Assembly (NCBI GenBank): GCA_964244495.1
Contig: CAXTIU010000001.1
Location: 310,001 to 374,000, forward strand
Direction: 5' to 3'
From: RH-AL1 sp964244495
GTDB taxonomy: Bacteria > Pseudomonadota > Alphaproteobacteria > Rhizobiales > Beijerinckiaceae
Length of the DNA stretch: 64,000 bases
Below are positions 52,309 to 61,191 of the stretch, one piece after another (within the stretch, counting starts at the first letter, position 1; each line of letters begins with the position of its first letter). The notes under the pieces are model-generated. The model saw nothing but the letters and a program-made list of their open reading frames with translations, was not told the origin of the DNA and did no database searches. The translations under genes were made by a program, and so were the position numbers.

Positions 52309-53349
52309 ATGAACGACACCTTCGACGACATCCTCGGCCACGCGTCGAGCGGCGAGCCGGTCGGGCTGCTGAGGCTCGACAACGGCCGGCTGAAGATCGG
52401 GCTGACGAACTATGGCGCGCGCATGCTGTCGATCGAGGCGCCCGATCGGCAAGGCCGTTTCGACCACGTGCTGCTCGGCTTCGACCGCGCCGACACCATC
52501 CTCAAGGCCGGGTCGTTCGGCGCGGTGCTCGGGCGCACGGCCAACCGGATCGCGCGTGGCCGCTTCACGCTCGACGGCACGACCCACCAGCTTTCCGTCA
52601 ACGACGGCGCCAACACCCTGCACGGCGGCAAGCAGGCGTTCAGCAAGCGTTTCTGGACGCTCGAGGGGCGCGCCGCCGACAGCGTGACTTTCACCCTGGA
52701 AAGCCCCGACGGCGACCAGGGCTACCCCGGCGCCGTGTCGGCGCGGGCGACCTACCGCCTGGAAGGCAGCGCGCTGCGGCTCACGCTGGAAGCGACCACC
52801 ACGGCACCGACGCCGGTCAACCTCAGCGCCCATCCCTATTTCAACCTGGCCGGCGCCGCCGCGCTCGACATCGGCGACCACGCGCTCCAGGTTTTCGCGT
52901 CCCATGTGCTGCCCACCGACGACGGGCAGATCCCGACCGGCGAGCGGCGTCCTGTCGCCGACACGCCGTTCGATTTCCGCACGCCGGTGGTCATCGGCCC
53001 GCGGCTGCGCGGCACCGACGAGCAGATGCTGATCGCGCGCGGCTACGACCATTGCTTCGTCCTCGACGGCGAGGCCGGCGCGGTCCGGCGCGCCGCGCGA
53101 GTGACGCACGCGCCGAGCGGCCGGGTCCTGGAGGTGGAAACCGACCGCGCCGGGCTCCAGGTCTACACGAGCAACAGCCTGAACGGGTCGCTCATCGGTC
53201 ATGGCGGAACGTATCGGCAGACGGCGGGTCTGGCGCTGGAAGCCCAAGCGTTCCCCGACGCGCCGAACCATCCCGACTTCCCGTCGGTGATCCTGCGTCC
53301 CGGCGAGCGGTTCAGCGCCACGATCCTTCATCGTTTCTCGGTGGCGTGA
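52309..53349 (+). CDS. galM: Aldose 1-epimerase (mutarotase)
   Basis: Interconverts alpha and beta anomers of sugars such as galactose and glucose. The 346-residue protein has TNYGARMLSIEAPDRQG, GRTANRIARGRFTLDG, NLSAHPYFNLAG with the catalytic His, and ALEAQAFPDAPNHPDFP with the catalytic Glu. It follows the SCO gene by 18 bases, perhaps on one transcript, though the two have no obvious link. Sugar preference cannot be told. Confidence 0.92.
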   Translation: MNDTFDDILGHASSGEPVGLLRLDNGRLKIGLTNYGARMLSIEAPDRQGRFDHVLLGFDRADTILKAGSFGAVLGRTANRIARGRFTLDGTTHQLSVNDGANTLHGGKQAFSKRFWTLEGRAADSVTFTLESPDGDQGYPGAVSARATYRLEGSALRLTLEATTTAPTPVNLSAHPYFNLAGAAALDIGDHALQVFASHVLPTDDGQIPTGERRPVADTPFDFRTPVVIGPRLRGTDEQMLIARGYDHCFVLDGEAGAVRRAARVTHAPSGRVLEVETDRAGLQVYTSNSLNGSLIGHGGTYRQTAGLALEAQAFPDAPNHPDFPSVILRPGERFSATILHRFSVA

Positions 53350-53366
53350 GGACGACCGCCCCGTGG

Positions 53367-53387
53367 ACCGCCGGCCGGCGCGGCGGT
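53367..53387. terminator. Bidirectional hairpin between galM and a response regulator
   Basis: ACCGCC (53367-53372) pairs with GGCGGT (53382-53387) around a GC-rich 9-base loop, in the 39-base gap between convergent stops. It could serve both transcripts. No T-run. Confidence 0.4.
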
Positions 53388-53388
53388 G

Positions 53389-53778
53389 TCAGGCGGGTTG
53401 CTCGGCCCAGATGGCGGCGATCCGCTCGGCTAGCCCTCGCGCGGTGACCGGTTTCGCCAGGAAGTGCGTCAGGCCACCGTCGCGCGCGATGGTGGCGAAC
53501 TTCACCTGCGAGACCGACGTCGCCATGATGAACGGCACGGCGGCGAGCCGGGGCATGCGCCGCATCGTCTGCAGGAGTTCGAGGCCGTCCATCGGCGCCA
53601 TGGTCCAGTCCGAGATGACGAGCGCGTAGAAGCGCTTGTTCAACATGGCGAGGGCCTCGCGGCCGTTGGTCGCCTCGTCGGCGTTGTCGTAGCAGAGATC
53701 CTTCAGCGTCGCCTTGAGGATCCTGCGGGCGACGCGGCTGTCGTCGGCGATGAGGATCTTGGAGAACCGGCCCAGCAT
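53389..53778 (-). CDS. Single-domain response regulator (CheY-like)
   Basis: A 129-residue receiver domain without an output domain. It has the acidic pair Asp12-Asp13 (ILIADDSRVARRILK), the phosphoacceptor Asp57 (VISDWTMAPMDGLELL), Thr87 (IMATSVS) and Lys109 (HFLAKPV), so it should be phosphorylatable. No histidine kinase is in the window, so the input and target are unknown. An adapter role in motility or general stress signalling is possible but unsupported. Confidence 0.92.
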   Translation of the reverse strand: MLGRFSKILIADDSRVARRILKATLKDLCYDNADEATNGREALAMLNKRFYALVISDWTMAPMDGLELLQTMRRMPRLAAVPFIMATSVSQVKFATIARDGGLTHFLAKPVTARGLAERIAAIWAEQPA

Positions 53779-53967
53779 GGATCACGTCTTTTCGAGGGAA
53801 ACACCCACGGAGCCGGATTGGCGGTGCCGGAAACATGCCGATGCCGCCGCCCGATCTGCTACGTGACGACCCTAGGCTCGCCGGGTGACGAAAACCTTAC
53901 CTTACGCGAAGGCGATCGCTTCGTCGTCGCCATCGGCAATCGAACCGGTTTGCCGCAGGTGGAGTGG

Positions 53968-54282
53968 ATGCGCAGCATGACGACCGAGCATGGTGACGGA
54001 CAGGCACGAGGGACGCTGCGGTGGTGGTTCGAGGACCGTTCGAGCGGCCGCCTCGTGGTCGGCCAGACCCCCAACCTCCTCCTTTGGATCTTCATCGCGG
54101 CGTGGACCACGAAGAGGGTCGTCCATCCAGGAGGCGCCACCGGCGAAGCCCTGCCTTGGGTCGCGTCGGCCAGCCTCACGCTCTGGTCGCTCGACGAGGT
54201 GGCCAGGGGCGTCAACCCATGGCGTCGCTGCCTCGGCGCCGGCGTGCTGGTCGCCGAGGCGGTCTCGTGGCTGCGAGGTTAG
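53968..54282 (+). CDS. Small membrane protein of unknown function
   Basis: About 104 residues. After a polar N terminus it has WFEDRSSGRLVVGQTPNLLLWIFIAAW (first hydrophobic segment) and a second segment around LPWVASASLTLWSLDEVARGVNPWRR then LGAGVLVAEAVSWLRG. Small proteins with the T-P-N-L-x-L-W and D-E-x-x-R-G-V-N-P-W-R-R pattern look familiar from rhizobial and methylobacterial genomes, with no known role. The start could be either of two ATGs three codons apart. The frame is open far upstream without support. Confidence 0.6.
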   Translation: MRSMTTEHGDGQARGTLRWWFEDRSSGRLVVGQTPNLLLWIFIAAWTTKRVVHPGGATGEALPWVASASLTLWSLDEVARGVNPWRRCLGAGVLVAEAVSWLRG

Positions 54283-54322
54283 GCGACGGGCACCGGCCGC
54301 GCGAGGCCGGAAGGTCGACGCC

Positions 54323-54538
54323 TCAGCTGGCGCGGCCGGCCAGGCCGGTCCGCTGGTCCTTCATGCCGTGATCGCTCGGCGCGACGAGTGTCGCGGCCTC
54401 GCCGGTGAGACGAGCGGCCGCGTCTCGCCCACCCGTTCGCGTGTCGTCGCTGGCGACCTGCGGCGTCGGCAGGAAAACGACCATCGCCATGTAGCCGAGA
54501 ACCACGAGGGCGAAGAACGTCGCCAAGAACCTGGTCAT
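54323..54538 (-). CDS. Small single-pass membrane protein
   Basis: 71 residues from MTRFLATFFALVVLGYMAMVV, a single hydrophobic segment, followed by a polar tail (ASDDTRTGGRDAAARLTG). GGGGA 7 bases upstream supports this start; upstream in-frame ATGs at 54544 and 54568 are alternatives. It may be a real small membrane protein, but there is no family match and the evidence is thin. Confidence 0.4.
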   Translation of the reverse strand: MTRFLATFFALVVLGYMAMVVFLPTPQVASDDTRTGGRDAAARLTGEAATLVAPSDHGMKDQRTGLAGRAS

Positions 54539-54675
54539 GTGCATGTCCCCGCGGTCCGGTCGCGCCATGGTCCAGCCCCGCTTCGGAGAGAGAATGAACA
54601 GAAAGACGTTACGGTTCACGTGAAGGTCGATGATAAGCTTAACGACCGCGCGGACTCGAAGGGCGGCGATCACGA

Positions 54676-55545
54676 ATGCATCCTGAACCTGCGGACGGCA
54701 CGATGGTCGAGGGTGCAACGGTGAGCCCCGCGTCCCTAGCCCGGCGCCCGGCTGCGCGCGATGTCGCCGAGCGCGCGGTCGGGCGGCGCTCGGGCGCGTT
54801 CTTCGGCTTCTTCGGCTACATCTTCGAGCGCGCGATGCGCCGCGACTTCAACGCGGTCAGGCTCGCATCGGTCTCGCCGCCGCCGTCCGCAGCCACGCCA
54901 CGCCTCGTCATCTACACGAACCATCCGTCCTGGTGGGACGCCGCCGTCTACGTCTACGTGAGCCGCCGCTTGTTCGACAACCGGCCGATCTTCTCGCCCA
55001 TGGAAGCCTCGATGCTACGACGCTACCCGTTCATGGCGAGGATCGGGGGCTTCGGCGTCGAGCGGCGCAGCGCACGCGGCGCGATCGGTTTCCTCGCGAC
55101 CTGCCGCGCGATCCTGGCCGGCGAGCGCAACATCCTCATCGTCGCCTGCCAGGGCCGCTTCGCCGACGTGCGCGACCGCTTGGAGCTGGAACGCGGCGTC
55201 GCGCACATCGCCGACCTGGCGGCGGGCGTCACCTTCCTGCCGCTCGCCATCGAGTACGCGTTCTGGGAGGAGCGGCGGCCGGAGCTGCTGCTTCGCTTCG
55301 GGGCACCGATCCGGGGCGACGACCTCGCCGCCCTGCCCCTCGACGGCCGGCTCGCGATGCTCCAGCCGGCCCTCGCGGCGGCGATGGCGGCGTTGGCCGG
55401 CGACTCGATCCGGCGCGACGCGACCGCCTTCCGGACGTTGTTGTCGGGCGCCAAGGGCGTGAACCCGTTCTACGATGCCTGGCGGCGCGCCAAGGCGGCG
55501 ATGGCCGGGCGGCGCTTCGACCCGAGCCACGGAGACGGCCGATGA
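54676..55545 (+). CDS. PlsC-type acyltransferase of the carotenoid cluster
   Basis: A lysophosphatidate-acyltransferase-like protein of 289 residues. The acyltransferase motif I is TNHPSWWDAAVYVYV (His and Asp of NHxxxxD), IGGFGVERRSARGAIGFL is motif II-like, and VACQGRFADVRDRLELERG replaces the usual FPEG motif III. No strong membrane segment. Because its stop overlaps the aldehyde dehydrogenase start (ATGA) and the cluster encodes carotenoid desaturases and a glycosyltransferase, it probably acylates a carotenoid glycoside, the step done by CrtO in staphyloxanthin synthesis. Starts at 54703 or 54721 (GAGGG before GTG) are also possible. Confidence 0.82.
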   Translation: MHPEPADGTMVEGATVSPASLARRPAARDVAERAVGRRSGAFFGFFGYIFERAMRRDFNAVRLASVSPPPSAATPRLVIYTNHPSWWDAAVYVYVSRRLFDNRPIFSPMEASMLRRYPFMARIGGFGVERRSARGAIGFLATCRAILAGERNILIVACQGRFADVRDRLELERGVAHIADLAAGVTFLPLAIEYAFWEERRPELLLRFGAPIRGDDLAALPLDGRLAMLQPALAAAMAALAGDSIRRDATAFRTLLSGAKGVNPFYDAWRRAKAAMAGRRFDPSHGDGR

Positions 55546-56930
55546 CCGGCACCGCGCTCGATCCTCGCGACGAACTCGCCGCCGTGCACGGACGCCTCCT
55601 CGCCGCCTGGGCGCGGCAGGGGGGCCTTTCCATCCCGGCCCGCGTCGCGGCGCTGACGAGCCTGCGCCGCGTGCTGCTGCGTGACGCGGAAGCCTTCGTG
55701 GAAGCGGTGGCGGCCGATTTCGGCGTGCGCTCGCGGCACGAAACGCTGCTGACCGAGATCGTGGCGCTGGTCCAGGCGATCGACCACGCCCTCCCCCGCG
55801 TCAGACGCTGGAGCGCGCCCTCGCGCATCCATTTCGGCCTGCCGTTCTGGCCGGCCGGCGGCCGCGTCGTCAGGCAACCGCGCGGCGTCGTCGGAGTGAT
55901 CGGTCCCGGCAACTACCCTGTCCAGCTCGCGCTGATGCCGCTGATCGGCGCGCTGGGAGCCGGCTGCCGCGTGCTGGTGAAACCGTCGGAGGCGACGCCG
56001 CGCGCGGCGGCGCAGATCGCGCGCAGCCTCGCCGACGCGATCGACGGCGACATCGCCGGCGTGGCGCTCGGCGGTCCCGACCTCGCGGCGGCCTTGGCGC
56101 GGCTGCCGCTCGACATGCTGCTGTTCACGGGATCGGCACGCGTCGGCCGGGTGGTGATGGCGGCGGCGGCCGAGGCGCTGACGCCCGTGATCCTCGAACT
56201 CGGCGGCAAGTCGCCGGTGGTGGTCGACGAGGGTGCGGACCTCGCGGCGGCGGCAACGTCCATCATCGCCGGCAAGCTGCTCAACGCCGGGCAGACCTGC
56301 GTGGCGCCCGACTACGTGCTGGTGCCCCGCTCCCGCTTCGACGCCTTGGTCGCCGCCCTGCGCGAGGCGGCGACGCGCCTCTACCCCGACGTGAGCGACT
56401 ACTCGGCGATTTCGTCAGGCGCGGCGGCGGACCGGCTGCGGCGGCTCGTCGAAGGCCACCGGACGATCCCGCTGTTCGCCGGCGCGGTGGAGCCGCCCCG
56501 CTTCCCGCCCGCGCTCGTCCTGTCGCCGCCACTCGGCAGCGCGATCATGAGCGAGGAAGTCTTCGGGCCGCTGCTGCCCATCCTCGCCTACGACACGCTC
56601 GACGACGTCGTGGCGGTGATCCGGAGCCGCCCCGATCCGCTCGCGATCTATTGGTTCGGGTCCGACCGGACGCGGATGGCGGGCGTGTTGGGGCGCACGA
56701 GGTCGGGGACGGTATCAGTCAACGAGACGGTGATGCACGCCGCCGTGCCGGCGCTGCCGTTCGGCGGCGTCGGAGCGTCCGGCATGGGCCGCTATCACGG
56801 CAAGGCCGGTTTCGACGCCTTCACCCACGAGCGGCCGGTGTTCATCCAGGCGCGCTGGTCGCTGACCAAGCTGCTGAGGCCTCCGTTCGGCGCCAGGGCC
56901 GACGGCATCCTCGCACGGCTGCTCAAATGA
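55542..56930 (+). CDS. Aldehyde dehydrogenase, probably carotenoid aldehyde to acid
   Basis: A 462-residue class 3-like aldehyde dehydrogenase. It has GVVGVIGPGNYPVQLALMPL, LFTGSARVGRVVMAAA, the catalytic Glu in ILELGGKSPVVVDE and the catalytic Cys in NAGQTCVAPDYVLV, and EEVFGPLLPILAYD. Sequence style resembles coniferyl- and fatty-aldehyde dehydrogenases. In this cluster it most likely oxidises a diapocarotene aldehyde to the acid, the AldH step of staphyloxanthin-type pathways. It converges on the glycosyltransferase gene with 4 bases between stops. Confidence 0.85.
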   Translation: MTGTALDPRDELAAVHGRLLAAWARQGGLSIPARVAALTSLRRVLLRDAEAFVEAVAADFGVRSRHETLLTEIVALVQAIDHALPRVRRWSAPSRIHFGLPFWPAGGRVVRQPRGVVGVIGPGNYPVQLALMPLIGALGAGCRVLVKPSEATPRAAAQIARSLADAIDGDIAGVALGGPDLAAALARLPLDMLLFTGSARVGRVVMAAAAEALTPVILELGGKSPVVVDEGADLAAAATSIIAGKLLNAGQTCVAPDYVLVPRSRFDALVAALREAATRLYPDVSDYSAISSGAAADRLRRLVEGHRTIPLFAGAVEPPRFPPALVLSPPLGSAIMSEEVFGPLLPILAYDTLDDVVAVIRSRPDPLAIYWFGSDRTRMAGVLGRTRSGTVSVNETVMHAAVPALPFGGVGASGMGRYHGKAGFDAFTHERPVFIQARWSLTKLLRPPFGARADGILARLLK

Positions 56931-56934
56931 CGCC

Positions 56935-58050
56935 TCAGGCCACGCCGCTGCGGTAGGTGCGCCCCCGCCACGTCTTCGGACGCCGGCGCGCCTGCCGGAC
57001 CAGCGCCACCCATTGGACGGCGATCAAGCTCGCCATGCCCAGCGGATGCAGAGCGACGCTCGAGGGTGCCTCGCGACAGCGGCGCGCCTGCAGCACGCGC
57101 GCGCCGATCGACAGGCCGCAGGCCAGCGCCGCGACGGGCAGCGACGACCAGTCCGCGCGGATCGCCGCAGCGACGAGGAGCGGCCAGGGTAGGACGTGGC
57201 CGCCCACCAGCAGCACGGTCCAGACCGGCAGAGCGACCGGCCGCGCCATGCCTTCGGTGGCGTTCTTCAACAAGCCCTCGACCAAGCTCGCCGCATCGGC
57301 GTACATGCGGCACCACGCCAGCGCGGTCCCGTCCACGAGATCGGTGCGCAGCCCGGCCGCGCGGAACAGGCGCGGCAGCTTGAGGCCGTCGTGCAAGCTC
57401 GTCCGGATGGCGGCGTGGCCGCCCGAGCGACGGTAAGCGCTCGCCGTCGCCGCCATCAGTTGCCCGCACCCGGCGCCGAGGCCGACATCGCCGCGCCGCC
57501 GCATCAGGCCCACCGGCAGGTAGCCCAGGATCAACGAATTGATCATCGGGATCAACAGGCGCTCCGGCACCGTTTCCATGATCTGCCGGGGCACGCCGCT
57601 GACGAGATCGGCGTGACCGAGCGCGTGCGCCAGGCGGGCGACGCCGTCGGGTTCCAGGCGCACGTCGGCGTCGATGAAGACGAGGATTGGCTTGACCGCA
57701 AGGGTCGACAGGACCTGGCAGGCGTGCTGCTTGCCGTTCCAGCCGGATGGCAGCGACGGCGCCGCCTCGTAACGCAGCCGCGCGTCACAGCACGCGAAGG
57801 CGCGCACGATGGCCGCCGTTCCATCCGTCGACGCGTCGTCGAGCACGATCACCTCGAGGTCGACGCGGCGGGAGGCCAGCGCCGCCGTCAGGCACGCGGC
57901 GATGTTGGCCTCCTCGTCCCGCGCCGGGATCAGGACGGAGGCGCCGACCCTGCCCTCGCCGATGGGTGGCGCGGCGAGCACGGACAGGTTGAGGACCGTC
58001 ATCGCCGCCGGCAGGGCGCTCAGCGCGAGAGCGACCGCCTCGGCGATCAT
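56935..58050 (-). CDS. Family 2 glycosyltransferase of the carotenoid cluster
   Basis: A membrane glycosyltransferase of 371 residues with an N-terminal helix, the GT2 fold (VGASVLIPARDEEANIAAC, VIVLDDASTDGTAAIV, ILVFIDADVRLEPDG) and about three C-terminal helices (LPVWTVLLVGGHVLPWPLLV and following). It resembles CrtQ-type enzymes that transfer glucose to a carotenoid carboxylate. It lies 10 bases after the CrtP-like gene on the same strand. The sugar and acceptor are inferred from the cluster. Confidence 0.82.
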   Translation of the reverse strand: MIAEAVALALSALPAAMTVLNLSVLAAPPIGEGRVGASVLIPARDEEANIAACLTAALASRRVDLEVIVLDDASTDGTAAIVRAFACCDARLRYEAAPSLPSGWNGKQHACQVLSTLAVKPILVFIDADVRLEPDGVARLAHALGHADLVSGVPRQIMETVPERLLIPMINSLILGYLPVGLMRRRGDVGLGAGCGQLMAATASAYRRSGGHAAIRTSLHDGLKLPRLFRAAGLRTDLVDGTALAWCRMYADAASLVEGLLKNATEGMARPVALPVWTVLLVGGHVLPWPLLVAAAIRADWSSLPVAALACGLSIGARVLQARRCREAPSSVALHPLGMASLIAVQWVALVRQARRRPKTWRGRTYRSGVA

Positions 58051-58060
58051 CGCGCAGCCC

Positions 58061-59614
58061 TCACGCCAGGGCCGTCTCGGCCGGCGCCCCCGCGCGCAGG
58101 TCGTGGTCGAGGGCATCGGCGGCGATCCAGCCCGACATCATCACCATGGGCATGCCGGGGCCGGGATGGGCGGCGCCGCCGGCGAGATACAGGCCCTTCA
58201 CCTCGCGCGAGCGGTTGCCCGGCTTGAAGGCACCGGTGAACAGCCCGTGCGAGGCCAGCCCGTAGATGGCGCCGTTCAGCACCTTGTAGCGGGTGTGGAT
58301 GTCGTGGGGCGTCAGGTGCCGCTCGACGACGATGCGGTCCTCGATGTCGGTCAGCCCCGCCGTGCGCTTCAGTTTGTCGAGGATCACCTGCCGGTAGGCC
58401 GGGAACATGGTGCCCCAGTCGTGGTGCGGCCTGAGATAGGGCGTGTGGACGAGCACGTAGAGCGCCTCGCCCCCGCGCGGCGCCACGCCCGGGTCGGTGG
58501 CGGACGGCGCGGCGAGGTAGCAGGTCGGGTCGGGCGCCGGCTCGCCCTTCTTGTAGATGAAGTCGAACTCCTCCTTCGGGTCGGCCGAGAACACGAAATC
58601 GTGGTGGAGCAGGTGGTCGTAGCGCTTGTCGAGCCCGAGGTAGAGTACCACGCCGGAGCAGGCCGGCTCGAAGCGGCGCTTGTCGTAGCGCGCGCCGACC
58701 GCGCCGCCGACCAGCTCGCGGTAGGTGCGCACGGCGTCCATGTTGGAGATCACCGCGTCGTAGCGCTCCACCCCGCCGCCGGCGACGCGCACGCCTCCCA
58801 CCTTGCCGCCCTCGATGAGGAGGCCGGCAACATCCGAGTCCGGCCGGACGCTGACGCCGAGTTCGCCGGCGAGCTTCAGCAGCGCCTCCACCACCGCCCG
58901 CGTGCCGCCCATCGGGTACCACACCCCGTCGGCCACCTGCATGTGGGCGATGGCGCAGAGCACGGCCGGCGCGCCGTAGGGCGAGGAGCCGACGTACTGC
59001 ACGAAATGGTCGAGCATCTGGGCGAGACGCGCGTCCTTGACGTGCGAGCGGATGGTGCCGGCGACCGAGGTCCCCATGCGCAGCGCGAGCACGTCGCGCA
59101 GCGTGTCGGGGTTCATGTTCGCCTTGATGTCGACCGTGTCGAACAGGTCCTGCACCGCGCGCCAGAAGAAGAAGCGCTGGGACACGTCGTGGAGGTGGGA
59201 GGCCTTTGCCTGAAAGCGGGCGTAGGCGGCGCCCGTGCCCGGCTTGCCGGTGAACTCGTCCATCGCCTCGCCCATGCGGGTGACATTGGCCAGCAGGTCG
59301 ATGCGGCTGCCGTCGGCGAAGAAGCAGCCCCATTGCGGGTCGAGCGGGCGCAGGTCGAGGTAGTCGCCCATCGAGCGCCCGGCCTCGGCGAAGATGCGCT
59401 CCAGCACGCGCGGCACGGTGAGGATGGTCGGCCCCATGTCGAAGCGGAACCCGCCCTCTTGCAGCACCGCCGCCTTGCCACCGAGCCAGGCGTTCTTGTC
59501 GTAGAGCGTCACGGCGTGGCCGCGCGCCGCGCTGACGCAGGCGGCGGCCAAGCCGCCAAGGCCGCTGCCGACCACGGCGACGCCCGGCTTGTGGATGATG
59601 TCGGACCGGCTCAC
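58061..59614 (-). CDS. crtP: CrtP-like carotenoid oxidase/desaturase
   Basis: CrtI-family FAD enzyme, 517 residues. The dinucleotide motif is VAVVGSGLGGLAAACVSA near residue 11, followed by DKNAWLGGKAAVL and FRFDMGPTILTVPRVLE. The segment ACSGVVLYLGLDKRYDHLLHH and the end LYLAGGAAHPGPGMPMVMMSG are typical of the carotenoid group. Compared with the neighbouring CrtN-like enzyme, it looks like the CrtP type that oxidises a terminal methyl of a C30 carotenoid to an aldehyde. GTG start overlapping the crtN stop (GTGA). The substrate is inferred. Confidence 0.82.
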   Translation of the reverse strand: MSRSDIIHKPGVAVVGSGLGGLAAACVSAARGHAVTLYDKNAWLGGKAAVLQEGGFRFDMGPTILTVPRVLERIFAEAGRSMGDYLDLRPLDPQWGCFFADGSRIDLLANVTRMGEAMDEFTGKPGTGAAYARFQAKASHLHDVSQRFFFWRAVQDLFDTVDIKANMNPDTLRDVLALRMGTSVAGTIRSHVKDARLAQMLDHFVQYVGSSPYGAPAVLCAIAHMQVADGVWYPMGGTRAVVEALLKLAGELGVSVRPDSDVAGLLIEGGKVGGVRVAGGGVERYDAVISNMDAVRTYRELVGGAVGARYDKRRFEPACSGVVLYLGLDKRYDHLLHHDFVFSADPKEEFDFIYKKGEPAPDPTCYLAAPSATDPGVAPRGGEALYVLVHTPYLRPHHDWGTMFPAYRQVILDKLKRTAGLTDIEDRIVVERHLTPHDIHTRYKVLNGAIYGLASHGLFTGAFKPGNRSREVKGLYLAGGAAHPGPGMPMVMMSGWIAADALDHDLRAGAPAETALA

Positions 59615-61191
59615 GCTACCCTCTCCTCCTCGACGTCCTCGTCGCCGTCCACGTCCATCTCCCGCATGAGCGAACCCGCCATGCCATGCGCGTCCGTGCC
59701 GGTGAGCCCGAGATCCGCCAGGACGAGGTCGGTCGAGATCCGCGCCCCCTCGTAGATGACCGGCAGGCCGGATCCTGGATGCGTGCCCCCACCGACGAGG
59801 TAAACGCCGTCCAGTTCCGAGAAGCGGTTGCGCGGACGGAACAGCAGCATCTGATCGAGGCCGTGGCTGAGATTGAAGGTCGCGCCGTAGCGAAGGCCGC
59901 CGTCCTGCCAATCCTTCGGCGTCGTCACGCGCGCGTACCGGATGCGCCCGCTCAGGCCTTCGAGACCAAGGGCCTCCAGCCTGGCGATGACGCGCTGCTT
60001 GAAGGTTTCGCCGGCGTGCGCCCAATCGGTGCCTGTGGCGAGGTTGCCCACCGGCACGAGCACGTAGATCGAAGACTGGGCGGCATCGCCGAACAGCGGG
60101 TCGGTGGCCGACGGGTTCTGCACGTAGATCGACGGGTCTGTCGGGATCAGGCCGGCCTCGATCTCGCGGATGTTGCCCTCGTAATCCTTCGACAGGAAGA
60201 TCGTGTGATGGTCGAGGTGGTCGTAGCGGCCCTCGATGCCGAGATAGAGCATGAAGGTCGAGCAGGAATACTTGGCCTTGTCGATGCGCGCGTCCGGCCA
60301 ATGCTTGCGCAGGCGATCGGGAATGAGCGTGCCGATGGTGCCGGCGAAGTCGGCGTTGACGACGACGGCGTCCGCCGCCTGGAAGCCCCGCTCGCTGGTC
60401 ACGCCCACCGCGCGCTTGCCCTCGAAGGCGATGGAGGTGACCGGTTCGCCGAGCTTGAAGGTGACGCCGACGTCGCGGGCCGCCTTGGCCATCGCCTCCG
60501 ACACCGCGCCGCAGCCACCGATCGGATGCCACACGCCGAACTCGTACTCGAGCAGCGCCAGGATGGTGAACAGGCTCGGGCACCGGAACGGCGACATGCC
60601 GAGGTATTTCGTCTGGAACGAGAAGGCGAGGCGCACGCGCGGGTCGCGGAAATGCGTCGCGAGATCGTCGTTGACGGACGTGAAGGGTTTCAACCAACGC
60701 AACGCCTTGAGGATCGGCAGGCTCGCGAAGTCGCGGACGCCGCTGAACGGGCGCTCCAGGACCGGCTTGAAGGCGGCCAGCTTCCTGCGTCCCCGCTCCA
60801 GGAATGTGCGAAGCTCGCGCGCGTCGAGCGGGTCGAGCTTGGCGATCTCCCGTTCCAGGCGATCGATGTCGTAGGTCGCGAGCACCTCGGGGCCGCCGGC
60901 GAACACCAAGCGGTACTGCGGGTCGACGCGACGGAGGTCGATGTAGTCCTCGAGCCTCAGGCCGCAGCGGGCGAACACGCGCTTGAGCACGTCGGGATAA
61001 AGGAAGAAGGTCGCGCCCACGTCGAACCGGAAGCCGTCCGGCGCGATCACCCGGGTCCGGCCGCCGACTGACTCGTTCTTCTCGTAGACCGTGACCTTCA
61101 ACCCCGCGCCGGCCAGCATCATCGCGGACGCGAGACCGCCCGGCCCGGCGCCGATCACGACGGCGTGACGAGCTTCGTTCGACCGCGTCAA
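59611..61191 (-). CDS. crtN: CrtN-like C30 carotenoid desaturase
   Basis: CrtI-family FAD desaturase, 526 residues. It has VVIGAGPGGLASAMMLAGAG near the N terminus, KNESVGGRTRVIAPDGFRFD, KYSCSTFMLYLGIEGRYDH, NIREIEAGLIPTDPSIYVQNP and YLVGGGTHPGSGLPVIYEGA, the layout of dehydrosqualene/squalene desaturases. The C-terminal tail is acidic (DVDGDEDVEEERVA). The start is a TTG; a GGGTG lies just upstream, and no ATG fits. It is the first gene of crtN-crtP-glycosyltransferase. Whether it acts on squalene, dehydrosqualene or a C40 substrate cannot be told from sequence alone. Confidence 0.85.
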   Translation of the reverse strand: MTRSNEARHAVVIGAGPGGLASAMMLAGAGLKVTVYEKNESVGGRTRVIAPDGFRFDVGATFFLYPDVLKRVFARCGLRLEDYIDLRRVDPQYRLVFAGGPEVLATYDIDRLEREIAKLDPLDARELRTFLERGRRKLAAFKPVLERPFSGVRDFASLPILKALRWLKPFTSVNDDLATHFRDPRVRLAFSFQTKYLGMSPFRCPSLFTILALLEYEFGVWHPIGGCGAVSEAMAKAARDVGVTFKLGEPVTSIAFEGKRAVGVTSERGFQAADAVVVNADFAGTIGTLIPDRLRKHWPDARIDKAKYSCSTFMLYLGIEGRYDHLDHHTIFLSKDYEGNIREIEAGLIPTDPSIYVQNPSATDPLFGDAAQSSIYVLVPVGNLATGTDWAHAGETFKQRVIARLEALGLEGLSGRIRYARVTTPKDWQDGGLRYGATFNLSHGLDQMLLFRPRNRFSELDGVYLVGGGTHPGSGLPVIYEGARISTDLVLADLGLTGTDAHGMAGSLMREMDVDGDEDVEEERVA

